From assembly GCF_017654505.1 (NCBI RefSeq), contig NC_054549.1:29003647-29067646 (forward strand): a stretch of 64,000 nt of DNA, written 5' to 3'. The stretch is from Polyodon spathula. Lineage: Eukaryota > Chordata > Actinopteri > Acipenseriformes > Polyodontidae. A model generated the notes under the pieces. It was not told where the DNA came from and searched no databases. It saw nothing but the letters and a program-made list of their open reading frames with translations. How positions within the stretch are numbered: the stretch's first letter is position 1; the number at the start of each line of letters is the position of its first letter. The position numbers were made by a program, and so were the translations under genes. Shown in pieces: positions 32,977 through 57,678 of the stretch.

Positions 32977-35361
32977 AAAACTTGTGTAATTTTCAATGCA
33001 GTGATACTGGTGTTGTAGAAATACTTAAATCAGATCTGAATTCTGAACTCTGTTCAGAGTTGTACAAAACAAATCCAATTTCTGTTTTAGGGTTCTATAA
33101 AACAGATGGGTATCCAGTAAGAAACCAGTAAAGGTGATTTCCAAATTCCAATTCCCAAGTTGGAATTTCACTAACCCCTTTCTAGGAAGCAGCCTGCAAA
33201 ATCCTATCAATAAGCGATGTAGTTTGTTAGGCTAGCTGAGCTTATTTCTGCAAAACAATACCATTCTGACCTTATATAATATTATTTTGTGAAACAGGAA
33301 GAAGTATAATTGTGCTGTCTAGCAGCCTGCAACATACATCAAGTATAAAAGTTTTAAACTGGCCACTGGTCACCCGCAGTTCCTGGACTTTTCAGCAGGG
33401 CAATTTCAGTTTATCCTTTGGGCTGGTCTTTAATATAAGTGGTTCTCTTTTATTTACTGTAGTGTATTTTTGCGTGTACTCTTGCTCTGGAGCAATGCTG
33501 AGTTTGTGTTTTTATTAAAAGGGGTAAGAATACAAGCTTTTCAGTCTGGTGGCCCATTTTCGAACTATCATGTTTGCAGAGCATTATGTGCTGTAAAGGT
33601 ATGGAAACCATCATCACCTGACTATCAAAATCTTCTAAGTGGATTTTCTCTGTAAAAGTATGTAAAACAATAGGGAGGCCACCTTTTTATATTTAGATCC
33701 ACTGTGAAAAAATGTGTAATTAAACCACTTTACTTTAAAGTGCTTTAAGGTTATAGTTTCTGTATTCTCCGTAGGTCCCAGAGAAAAAAAAAAAAAAAGT
33801 AAAGCATGTTTTGTTTGTGTTGGCTTGTCTGGTTAGAATGAAACATGGTAGCCATGGAGATACACCAGTAGCAAGCAAATCTATTTCATGACCATGTCAA
33901 ATACTGTAAAAATAGTCTTCAGAAATGACTGTTGGAAATTGGAAGTTGATTGTGGACAATGTAGTTCATAACAGAAATAAGCAAAAAGTAATTATTTAAT
34001 TTAGTATTTAGGTCATTGAATATTTATGAATAGTATTGTATGTTTGAAGTTGTTTTGTGGTTCCTATTGGCCAATGTCACTTTTTATTGCAGGAGAAGCT
34101 CCTGTCTTTGCCGTGCTCTCCTAAACTGGTTAAAATGCCCTATTTGTGACCTGAGGCTCCATGAAATACGAACACAAGAGACAAGAACGGCTGTGTAAAT
34201 TCCAGAAGGGCCTAGATCAGGTATGAGGCACCCAAAGCCATTAATCCTTGAGAGTTTAATATGTAAAGCCTGCCCAGTTCCACAAATACGTTAACAAATG
34301 CTGAGTTAGGGGTTGTTTGTTGTCTTTTTTTCTAGAAAGGTCAGCAGTGATCGAAATGACCAGATATGGTTAGCTAATGAAACCCGACAATTATTTTGGG
34401 TGAAGCTGAAATTGCTTTTTGCTAGCTTGCTTGGGCGTTGGGGTACTACAAATAGGCATGTTTGAGGAGGAGGAGGAGGGGGGAGGGGCTACATTTTTGT
34501 GTCAAAGCTTTGTGTTGATTTTTAAAATTAATATTGTAGCTACAAACATTTCCTTTAACAGCTAGATATTGTAACTGTGCTGTTTTCCCATCACAGTTAT
34601 ATTCAAATGACTGAAAATAAACCTTTGTAAGCCGTGAACTTTGTGTCCGGACTAATGTACAGTAGCTAGGATAGCCAAACTGTCTTTTCTTTACAGCTAT
34701 GGCCCCCTATATTTAATTTACAAAGATGCTGATTTATGACTGAGTGAGGTACATCTAATGTGTTACTCACCATCTCCTTAAACAAATCAGCTGGAATATG
34801 AAATAAAACAATAAAGAGCATTCCTGATGGGCCCATATTTGTTTTGCCATGTCTTTAACAAGCATTCTGCAAGAGATACATGTGATCTATGATATTGCCA
34901 AATACAAGTGGAGTATCTGTCATTCAATTCCAAACCCAGCTGTCCTGCTACAAAGCAAAAGTTTGGGTGAGCAAAATGTCAAAGAATAAGAGGTCAAATG
35001 GTTGGTTTGGTTGAAGTCAAACTCAGCAGTAGCGACACATTACTAACTTTCTTATTCAAATTCACGACCTTTAAACAATGAAGGACCAAAACACTTGTCA
35101 TCTAATAGCTGTACGTGGAGGTTACAGTCTCCCTAGCTAGCCTACCATCCTTGGCTTTGTCTTGGAATTTTTTTCCTTGTACACTGAATGCGCCCAGCAG
35201 CTATTAAGTACTTTATATAAAAAGGTTGTTGTTGTTGTTTTTTAAACAATGAATGGCAGGACATGCCCTAAGGTATTTGTTGTGTTTTGCCAGATGTAAA
35301 AAAAGGTATTTAAAACTTTCTGAGAATTCTGGTGTGGTTAGATGTAAAAAAAGGACTTTCT

Positions 35362-35380
35362 GGGGGGTGGGGGGTGGGTG
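35362..35380 (+). other. Potential G-quadruplex
   Basis: Closely spaced G runs (GGGGGGTGGGGGGTGGGTGG) could supply four G3 tracts. No gene context explains it. Confidence 0.5.
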
Positions 35381-36685
35381 GAAGGAAGCCAGTGGATTTT
35401 GATGGTTGCAGAGCTAAGCTCAGAGGCTTTCAGTGTACTGATGGGATCGTTCATGTGATGCAGCAGCTGGGCTCACTGTTAAACAAACAACAATCCAGCC
35501 CACCTCCCATATCTAACATCAAATTAGGAACTTGCATTGTTTCAGGTCTGATTTCTTAATAAAAAACACATTGACTGTTAATGAGTTATGCAACAGTCCA
35601 CTAAAGAAGAAAGCAAAAAGACAATCCCTATGGATATACTCTCCATTGCTGTTATATTAGGAGCAAAACAGATCTTTGTATTTATTTATTTATTTTTTAA
35701 CACAGCTGCCTTTGTTAGAAGTTTCTATATTACGTTTGTTGTATCAGCCAGGCAAGGTTCTGAATTTGCTGAGGACTTACCTAGAGACTACCTGGAACAC
35801 TCCTCTGAGTATATTTGACTTTCTGTATCTTGGCAAGTAAAGAGTTTATTGTTTGTTGCCTGATCCAAAGTCGTGGTATGAACCGTCAGTGTGCTTTGGA
35901 TTAGGCTCCAAACAGCCTTCTCTATTGCTGCAGAACTGTAACACATAGTAGTCCAACAAAGAATTGTTAATTTAAAAGGAAACTGCACAGGTACAATGAA
36001 GAAACTGTAAAGGCCCTATATCAAAGATTCCCAACCTTTTACAAGGCATGGGACAAAACACATACATGTATTTCCTATACTGAACGTAACATTATTACAA
36101 TAATGTGCAGTGACTTATTAGTTCTTTAGAATTATTTCTTCATTAGGAATAAATGGATTGTAAGTTATAGGGGTATATGTGATGAGAGGGTGTTATGTGT
36201 TCGGTAGTGAAGCAGATCAAGGTGTGGGTGTGTGTAAATGTGTAGAGACTCATTTACATAATTTTTCAGGGACTAATTAGTATTTACTCACACAACATGC
36301 TTAGGAACCACAAGTCAATATTAGTTTAATTGTTTGATTTTCTTTTGAAAATGTCATGTTATCTTTGAATATACAGTAGTAATATTTTTCTGCATTTTAT
36401 ATTTCTTCTTGTTGGTCTGTGTTTGTCATTAAAAAGTTGAAGTGGTTTGTATTAAAAAGATGGTTTTGTGTCTCCTGGATTGTATACATTTGTAAAACCG
36501 AGTCGGGTTAACACAGTATTCATTTATTTCACGGCATTGATCAAAAGGAAATGATAATAAATAAAATAACCTGGTTCACAAAATGTTAAAAATGAAAAGC
36601 CTGTATAAGAAAACATATTCATTAGTAAAACAATTTTTGGCCTTCATCAAAAAAAAAAAAAAAAAAATTCAAGTGCAAACATTTT

Positions 36686-36727
<42 letters not shown>

Positions 36728-36805
36728 AATTCAGTTCTTGTGAAAGGTACTGGAGTGACAGTACTGAGGACTGAAACTCTCTTGAGACACTGAGCAGAAA
36801 CACTG

Positions 36806-36852
36806 CTGGCATCTACCTTGAATGCCAGTGCCCATTGTGCTGCACAATGGGC
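36806..36852. repeat. Two adjacent short hairpins
   Basis: CTGGCAT (36806-36812) pairs with ATGCCAG (36822-36828). Directly after it, GCCCATTGTGC (36830-36840) pairs perfectly with GCACAATGGGC (36842-36852) around one T. Confidence 0.6.
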
Positions 36853-37281
36853 ATCATGTAAACTTCTCTGGATATGAGCAACACTTCAGAACCACAGCTG
36901 AACAGAATCTTTGCATAGGCAGCCTGTCCTGTGAGTCTCATATTCATGCAAACCAGTCTATAATAATTAGAATTAAAAAAAAGTTGCAACACTTTTTAGT
37001 GGATGCCAGTTGCCACAAACATTTGGAACAAGCTTCCCATTTCATTTTTCCATACCCACTTTGATCATTTAAAATCCAGTTTCAATCATGTATATCGTGG
37101 AAAAGTAGCAACAACAAAAAAAACCTCTCTAAGTACATATTTATATCATTATTATTTAATATCTCCTCTTTTTGGGTTGGACGGCACATTAGCAGTTCCA
37201 AGGTTACAAATAATTATATAAAAATGTCGCGTATAATCGTAAAACCTCGAGCGAAACACCATCTTGTATCAAACTAAACTT

Positions 37282-37336
37282 CATATATATATAGAGAGAG
37301 AGAGAGATATAGATGAGAGAGAGAGAGAGAGAGAGA
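37282..37336. repeat. Compound (TA)n/(GA)n microsatellite
   Basis: Runs of TATA followed by GAGAGA blocks, about 55 nt, within the presumed PCBP4 3' UTR. Confidence 0.9.
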
Positions 37337-37813
37337 ATCAATTATTGTAATGCGTATCTGCCAACATTTGGGAAATGAAAAGCATTCTACCAATAAGCCC
37401 CCAACCACTTGTACCAAATTTACAAAAACAAAACAAAACAAAAAAACTGATTAAATGACCAGATTTACACTGTTCATATATAGAAAAAAACAGCAAACTA
37501 ACATTTACAAGCATGTAAAGCATCATTATTTGATAAAAGCAAATCTAGATACATAAAATCGACTATTGGTGTATAAATTACAAACTGTAAATAGAGATTT
37601 TATGTCTGCGGAGTAGTCTGTGAGTCAAAGCCGCAGTTGTTGGCAGGTATGTCCTCAGGTGTCTTCTGAAAGGGATTACACCTTTTAAAGCTATACAAGT
37701 CATCTTTAAATATGGGCACAAACAAAGGGCTGCAGTCATTTGGACAGTTCTAGCTAACATCCAGCTTTCTAAAATGCAAAAAATAAAAAAGAGGGTGTCC
37801 TTCCTTCCGTCTT

Positions 37814-50916
<13,103 letters not shown>

Positions 50917-50980
50917 GAAAGTATCTCAAGACACCAAATCCCTCACTCAAGTATGTTGTTCTTTTAAATGTTTTGCAGAT

Positions 50981-53900
50981 CTGTAAATGAAAAAAAATAT
51001 TCTCAGATTTATCACATTTAAATTTACAGAACCTGGAGAATGGGACACATTCCTTGTAAAATGAGCCGTCTCATACACTTTTTGTCCTCTGTTTCTAGTC
51101 ATTGTCACAAAATAAGTTTAAATGTAAATGTAAATGTTGTATATTTCTATATATTTCATTAAATCAGCTGTCATAGTTGTTTGCATCAGCCCCTGCATAG
51201 TTTATTGTTTAGTGTGGATGAATCATTTTTTTTATTAGTTATAGTTCCAACAGTACCAATTCAATATGAAATACAACTTGGGTCGTCTGAAAACTGATCG
51301 ATCACCACCCTTCCTCAGATTCCAAGTACCAAGAATACTATTAAGATTTTTTTATTTCTTTTTTTTTTTTCCTGCAGTGGCAATAATGTTTTGCTGTCAA
51401 ACCCACTGTAACAAAATCACACTAACCCATACCAAAATAGAAAACTTAGACCCTGAAAGAGAAGGGGGGAGAAGAAGCTTTGAATACAGTGACCCCAAAT
51501 ACAAAATATGTGGTTAATAACGTCCAGTGACTTGTAAGAACAGCACCAATTATGGGTGGAGTCAAACAAAACCCCATCTATTATTTGCTTCGCTGACTTC
51601 CTTACAATGCTGGTCAATAGTTACAATTGGTTCCAACAGTCATAGGGTTTTTTTTATTCAAATAGATTTTTAAAGTGTACCATACAGCGCAGCTAAGCAT
51701 GTGTTATTTATTTTCAATAAATGTAAAAAGAAATGTTGGAGAACACCACCTTTAAATGTAATTGCATTATTACATGAATGGACAAGGTGTCTCTTCAGGG
51801 GTGACCTGAGTATCTATTTCCAGCTGTGCTGTACTTTGAATTTCTGTGTGCAGTCGATTTGATCGGATCAGGCTGCAGCACACTGTTTAGTGACAGTGTC
51901 TTTATGTAGCTGGCTTTGTCTGGCTTTACTGTACTGTGCATCTATTCAAAAATAAAGAAAGAAACCCAGCATGACTTTAAAATGTTGTTTCATATCGTTT
52001 AGAAACCATCTTGTCACCCAGTGGTATAAAGTTACCAGTTACAAAGTTACAGAAACGTCAAGTTTTTCTTTTGTTTTACAGTAGAAGAGCGTGCATGTGA
52101 AATCATAACCACCACTGCTGAATGTAGTTGCAGATGCATGTCTGTTTAGTTTGAAGAAGGCTTCATGGGCAAAGAAATCTTGCGTGAGCAAACATTTCCG
52201 TTTTTTTCTAAATGTAGAGTAACACTACGGAAAAGTGTAGTCAACAACCTCCAAGTAACCTGTGGACACAAAACAGAGAAAGAATAAATTGTGTTTAACC
52301 TAATATCGAGCCAACAGACTGACCCCAAACTACATCAAATCAGATGTCCAGATGCACCAGTATGTCTTCAGCATTTAACATGATGCACAATGTTACTTTT
52401 AAAAGAAAAGAATTCCAATGAACTACACTGTAATTACACATATGACGGTGTAGTTCCAATGAAACATGTTTATTACAAAATGAAGAATCTTGGAATCTGT
52501 TTGCGTCTTTTGGGATTATGCTGCATTTATGTGGTTGTGTATTTATTTACAATGCAATTCCAATGAAGCCAGACATGCAATTGCCATGTAATTAGAGACA
52601 CTTACTATGAACTGTAAGCACTGCTATACACACCTTGACGATGCAGTTGTTTTAATGTTAGCATTCTTAGGTAATTATCATTGGCATATATGTTATTTAG
52701 GTATTTACTGAACAAGTGTGTTTTTTTTTCTTTGGGCATAATATTACCAGTGGTCAAATACCGGGTTAACGTCACTGGTTTTGCTGCTCCAAAAATGCAA
52801 TTACTGATCCATTTATATTAAATTTGCTGGCTCTAACATCTCTGATCTTTTCATATTGAACTGTCTGTCTCTCAGATCCAGTTCTAGAGCAGCTCTTATT
52901 AAAGACTGCTGCTTGTATAATCCAAGTACTGAGTTCTACAAATTGAAATTTCTATTTATAGATTAGATACCAAGTAGTTGGGGAGGGGGCCTGTGTATTA
53001 AATATGCAGGTCTATATAACCCCAGTAGTGAACTCGCTATTTAATTATATGCTCGAAGATACCAGCACAAAGTTCTCTTTTTTTAATTCAAAGACCACAA
53101 GCCATTAAAGTATTTCATGTGCAGTATTCAATTAGCAAATCAGTAAGAGGAGCTCGCTTCACGAGTGGATAATTAAATTTGCTGGCCCAGGACTAAAACC
53201 TCTGTATCTTCGACCTGTATTTTATATTTATTGGTATAAAAATCCCTTATGAATTTCTTACCGAAGTACTGTGTTCCTATCCAGGGATATAGTGGAGGCG
53301 TCTGTATGTGTTCCACACTAATATTTTTAAATATATATGAAGAACAGCTTCTCAATTGTAAAGGACATTTTGAGCGCAAGGGAGAGAATGGCTGCTTGGT
53401 CTGTTAATTTTCTTAAACGCTTAAACTTTAACACTAGACTATAATATCAGGTGATATTTGGAGCCACAAATGCCACATCTCCAGTTAGGACAGACTTAAT
53501 CTCTTTAACTCACATTGAAGGTTACCTAAAGAATGTCCAATGCAAAGTAGTGCTTTAAATCTTGACTGCAGGAAGAAAGAAAAAAAAAATCTATACAATC
53601 GAAACCTTTCCTAAAAGGTGCTGTCCCTTTAAAATTGCTGGCTATATAGAATCCATAAACTAGCAGTGCTATCCACATAAAATTGGCTGGATGATAAAAT
53701 CCCAGTAATCTGAGCTACTGATGCTGATCTCTCATTAAATAATGTCTTGGTTTTAATGTTAAACTTGACCTGACTGATACAATCTGTAACTGCAATGTGA
53801 GGCAAAAAATAAAAAAAAAAGACAAATAGCATCAAAATGGGTGTGCAATCTTGCAGTTACCAATACAAAGTCTTAGCTGCATTTTTCCATGCGTTTCCCC

Positions 53901-54199
53901 ATGTGTTTTGATTACCATACTACTGTTATATCCTGCAAGCAAACGCTTCACTTCACTCAATGGAGTACCGCAGTAAACATTAAACAAGGGATTATCCCAG
54001 TGCTGAGATGCTGGCTTAAATATGCAGCTTCGCTGGAACCAGACGCCTGTGTCCAGTCAGTTATGTCTATAAAACAACAGAAGCCACACGCACGGATTCC
54101 CTTGCTTGAGCCCAAGGAAAACACGGAAGGTCTTGTTAAATTTCTGATTGCAGTGAGAAGTGTCAGCTGCATAAGCGTGGAGAGGGGAGGGGAGGCAGG
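50981..54199. other. Region upstream of PCBP4 (possible 5' intron)
   Basis: AT-rich, no coding exon recognised. Short blocks recur (TTCCAATGAA near 52417, 52454 and 52560; AAATTTGCTGGC near 52823 and 53175) but no clear repeat unit can be defined. Confidence 0.4.
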
Positions 54200-54229
54200 C
54201 ATGTGCCGCTGATCTCCTAGGCGTTCTCA

Positions 54230-54480
54230 GCTGTCAGATGGGACAATTGCAGACTTTTTCTGGCTTATTCCATTGAGGGGGTCTGGCAACGTGTTGCAGG
54301 GATGACAACGTGAGTGACAGAGCCTCGCTGAGCTCACCCTCAGAAGTGCACTCGATCCAGCGGTGTCTCTGTCGCGAGGCTCCAGACACAAACCCACATC
54401 TGCTACAGCTCCGTCAGCTGATGTCAAGGTGAAGCTTTTGCACCCCACTCTCTCGACCACTGTGACTTAGTCAATGTCTG
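54230..54480 (-). promoter_or_regulatory. GC/CpG-richer segment, possible PCBP4 promoter or first non-coding exon
   Basis: Locally high CpG density against an AT-rich background. On the minus strand it contains a good donor, TCTGAGG|GTGAGC, near 54342. The upstream first exon of PCBP4 must lie somewhere to the right of 50980 if the acceptor there is used, and this is the most promoter-like stretch I see. No direct evidence of transcription. Confidence 0.25.
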
Positions 54481-55067
54481 CCTTTAATGAGATCTTAATG
54501 GAGGTTCTGTCGGTTTTATTTCAGTTTCAGTTGTGACCCAGTCCAGTTGCATGGGGCCACCACCTCCACAGTTCAAGTTCTAGCATCTGCATTCTTCATT
54601 TTCTTTAAAACAGCACAGTCTTTAATAGTCCATAATTACATTCCCCTGTTGCACAGACATGCATGTGGTAAAATGATAGCAAAGTGTAGAGCTTTTTTAG
54701 TAACCTATTTGTATAAGCAACAGTAACACAGTGTTAAGCAGACTTTGGAAAAAATTACAAAATGTGTTTGAAGTTATAAAGATGCAGTTTACCATGAAAA
54801 TGTTTGTTTTTAAGTCATTTTGTAACCCCGTTCAGGGTTACAGGATGTCTTGTGCACAAAAGGGTTTTTGTGATTGAGAAGACTTCATCTTTTGTTTGAA
54901 TATGGTAAATCAGGGTTGCTGCAAATGCTGTGCTGGTGTCGACCACATAAAACGGTCCTTGTGTAGAATAGCAGCATACACCAGGCCCCTCCCACCTTGC
55001 TTACTGAGCTGTGAGCTAAACCCTTGAACTGACAGAGGATTGACAGCGCTAATGCTGACAGAATATA

Positions 55068-56591
55068 CCATGCCGTGAAAAAGTATTTTCCCCCTGTCTG
55101 ATTTTCTGCATTTTTGCATATTTCTGACACTGAATGTCATCAGATCTTTAACCAAAATCTAATATTTATTATAAAGGGATCCTGATTGAACAAATAACAC
55201 ACAATTTTGATACTTATTTCATTTATTTGTTAAAGTTATGCAACACCTAATGCCCAAGTGTGAAAAAGTAATCGCCCCCTTAGACTCAACAACTGGTTAC
55301 GCCACCTTTAGCAGCAATAACTGCAACCAAACGCTTCCTGTAGTTATCGATCAGTCTCTTACAGTGCCATGGAGGAATTTTGACCCACTCGTTCATGCAG
55401 AACTACTTCAACTTGGTGACATTTGTGGGTTTTCGAGCAAAAACTGCTCATTTCAGGTCCTGCCACAACATTTTAATGGGGCTTAGGTCTGGACTTTGAC
55501 GAGGCCATTCCAAAACTTTCTAAATTTCTTGTTCTTCAACCATTTTGATGTAGACTTGCCTGTCTGTTTTGGATCATTGTCTTGCTGCGTGACCCAGCTG
55601 CGCTTCAGCTTCAGCTCATGGATGGATGGCCTAATTTTCTCCTGTAGAATTCTGATACAGAGCAGAATTCATGGTTCCTTCAATGATGGCAAGTCATCCA
55701 GGTCCTGATGCAGCAAAGCATCCACAAATCATGACACTACCACCACCATGCTTGACTGTTGGCATGAGGTTCTTACTGTGGAATGCAGTGTTTGGTTTTC
55801 GTCGGACATAATGGGGCCCATGTTGGCCAAAAAGCTCCACTTTTGACTTTTTGGCAAACTTGAGACGAGCATTCATGTTCTTCTTAGTGAGCAGTGGTTT
55901 CTGCCTTGCTACTCTGCCATGAATCCCGTTTTTGCCCAGTGTCTTTCTGATGGTGGAGTCATGAACACTGACCTTAGCTGAGGTGAGAGAGGCCTGTAGA
56001 TCCCTGGATGTTGTTCTAGGGTTCTTTGTGACTTCCTGGACAATTTTATGCCTTGCTCTTGGAGAGATTTTGGCAGGACGGCCACTCCTGGGAAGATTCA
56101 CTACTGTCCTAAACTTTCTCCATTTGGACAGTATGGCTCTGACTGTGGTTTGGTTGAGCCCCAGAGCCTTGGAAATGGCTTTGTAACTCTTTCCAGACTG
56201 ATAGGCATCAACAACTTATTTCCGGAGGTCTTCAGGAGTTTCTTTTAATCGTGGCATGATGTGTCTCTAGAACCTGTGTGCTGACAACTTCACTCTGATG
56301 GTAAGGGCCAAAGTTAATCAGATTTATATTGGGCAGGGCTGGCCCAAATCAGGCCTGATTGTTAACCAAAGAATTCAAACAGCTGACCCTAATTATCCCT
56401 TTAATTGGGTTGAGTTAACTAAGGGGGCAATAACTTTTTCACACCTGAAGATTGCATGTTTGATTACCTTGCACAACAAACAAATGAAAGAAGCACCAAA
56501 CTTTGAACTCCCTCTATTTACTACTACAACCCATCAAAAAGATCTGACCAAATTCAATGTGAAAAATGTGCAAAAGTGCAGAAAATGAGAC
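55068..56591 (-). mobile_element. Defective Tc1/mariner-type transposon, right end truncated
   Basis: The left terminus starts after TATA with CCATGCCGTGAAAAAGTATT. The left terminal repeat (TTTTCTGCATTTTTGCATA ... CAGATCTTT) is matched in inverted orientation at 56539-56591, where the sequence stops inside the repeat (GCAGAAAATGAGACA), so roughly 30-35 outer bases of the right terminus are missing. Inner repeats GTGTGAAAAAGTAATCGCCC (55259) and AACTTTTTCACAC (about 56430) give the IR/DR layout of many fish Tc1 elements. The transposase between them is dead. Confidence 0.85.
55286..56257 (-). pseudogene. Tc1-like transposase pseudogene
   Basis: Starts MPRLKETPEDLRK, then a stop (TAA) where the helix-turn-helix region continues with VVDAYQSGKSYKAISKALG and NQTTVRAILSKW. 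A readable block follows (RSGRPAKISPRARHKIV, TSRDLQASL, GRVARQKPLL). An internal deletion joins LKFAKK directly to SKVELFG, removing the segment that normally carries the first catalytic Asp. The PDLSPIK motif has Lys where the third catalytic acid (Glu) is expected. Further stops follow FAASGPG and WQDLK. It cannot encode an active enzyme. Confidence 0.85.
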
Positions 56592-56765
56592 ATTGTCTGC
56601 ACAATATATAACTTATTTAACTTGCTACAATGTTGTACAAGAATGTGGATTAATTAATGTGAAGATATGGGTTTTAATGTATGTAGTTAAAGTAATAACC
56701 ACCCACTACAAGCCTTCTTTGCTGGCACTTACTGTACAACCAATATACAATACTAAGCTTTTCAA

Positions 56766-56832
56766 ACCTGCTTAGCTCAGCAGTAAATCCCACTAGCCTT
56801 GCATTAGAGCGACTCAGCCCCCCCGAATCCCT
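56766..56832 (+). repeat. Degenerate tRNA-like / SINE-head remnant
   Basis: TTAGCTCAGCAGTAAAT resembles an A-box region, CCTTGCAT an anticodon-arm region, and CCCCGAATCC a damaged B box. No full cloverleaf could be folded by eye, so this is a relic rather than a tRNA gene. Confidence 0.3.
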
Positions 56833-57320
56833 TGTTAACCTGATGGTCTCTTACTGATACTTTGGTTGCTCGAGCACCTTATATATTGCACTGTACATTC
56901 TGGTTACTTTTCCTGCAAACTGCAAATCTGCTCACTGGTCCTGTTACTACAAGAATATATATATAATCTTTATAACTGTAAGAAACAAAAGAAAAGTATG
57001 TGAGGCTAAACGTTCAAGCTGGTTCATGGTTTATGGCTAATGGACATTTGCCATGGTATTTAATGTGATTTTCTTCAATTTGTCATACAAATGGATCCTA
57101 AGCAATAACAAAATTCAATTATCTTTTAAATGGAAGCTCAATATTCCAGCTTTTTACACGTCTGCTGCATTAGCTGACAGTGTTAGATGTAAGAGCAAAA
57201 AGATACAGGGTTCAGAACAGGAGTCAGCACCATGTCTAGTGTGAGGGACATTTAAAAAAATAAAAATAAATAAAAAATAACAATCTTGGCCATGGATAAA
57301 CAAAACAGAAGTTCTATACA

Positions 57321-57321
<1 letters not shown>

Positions 57322-57358
<37 letters not shown>
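57322..57358. repeat. (TG)n microsatellite
   Basis: About 37 nt of uninterrupted TG. Confidence 0.95.
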
Positions 57359-57359
<1 letters not shown>

Positions 57360-57600
57360 AGACGTATTCACAGCCACGGACATTCGTGTCCATGTTGGAC
57401 AAGTTGCTGACCCTCGGTTCAGAATCAACTCAAAATACTAACATCTACGTTTCTCCTGCCTTTTTACCATTCTATTATGTGTGTTTTATATAATTCTCTG
57501 TTGTCATTTCTGCTTAGCTCCCTATGCCATTTGCAAGGTTATTAACTATTCAAGCCAAAATTACTTCTGAAAAAAACTCCCAAGGCTGTGTTTTCTGAAG

Positions 57601-57678
57601 GATGGTGGGGGAAAGCATATCAGTGTTGCACATGTGGGTTTCGGAGCACTGTGCAACACTAATATGCTCCCCCACATC
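57601..57678. other. Strong hairpin, miRNA-precursor-like or MITE
   Basis: Arm 57605-57632 (GTGGGGGAAAGCATATCAGT then GTTGCACA) pairs with 57650-57675 (TGTGCAACACTAATATGCTC then CCCCAC). There is one 2-nt bulge and one C/A-type mismatch around a 17-nt loop, and a few more pairs follow outside. Size and loop are right for a pre-miRNA. I do not recognise the arms as a known miRNA, and a short MITE is the alternative. Confidence 0.55.

Larger units (their letters stand above)
29751..36522. other. Intergenic DNA between RBM15B and PCBP4, right part
   Basis: No coding exon recognised. It contains a (TA)n array at 32917-32976, a G-rich purine stretch at 34464-34488 and a quadruplex-like run at 35362-35380. 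Open frames of 60-76 codons look like chance. Confidence 0.45.
36523..37813 (-). other. Possible PCBP4 3' UTR and flanking DNA
   Basis: Downstream of the PCBP4 stop on the minus strand. The nearest clear AATAAA on that strand is at 36523-36528 (read as TTTATT on plus), which would make a 3' UTR of about 1.3 kb. The stretch also holds a poly(A)/poly(T) pair (36649-36667 and 36689-36723), a double hairpin at 36806-36852 and a TA/GA repeat at 37282-37336. Confidence 0.4.

Noticed and set aside
36995..37110. Weak resemblance to the C-terminal end of a CR1/L2-type LINE ORF (IWNKLP-like peptide)
   Set aside because: Only a handful of residues fit, there is no reverse transcriptase domain, and the match could be chance.
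52410..52570. TTCCAATGAA occurring three times, with one inverted AACTACAC-type pair
   Set aside because: Spacing is irregular and no repeat unit or element boundary can be defined.
55238..56588. Several plus-strand open frames of 66-96 codons
   Set aside because: They are antisense to the Tc1-type transposase relic or lie in its terminal repeats.
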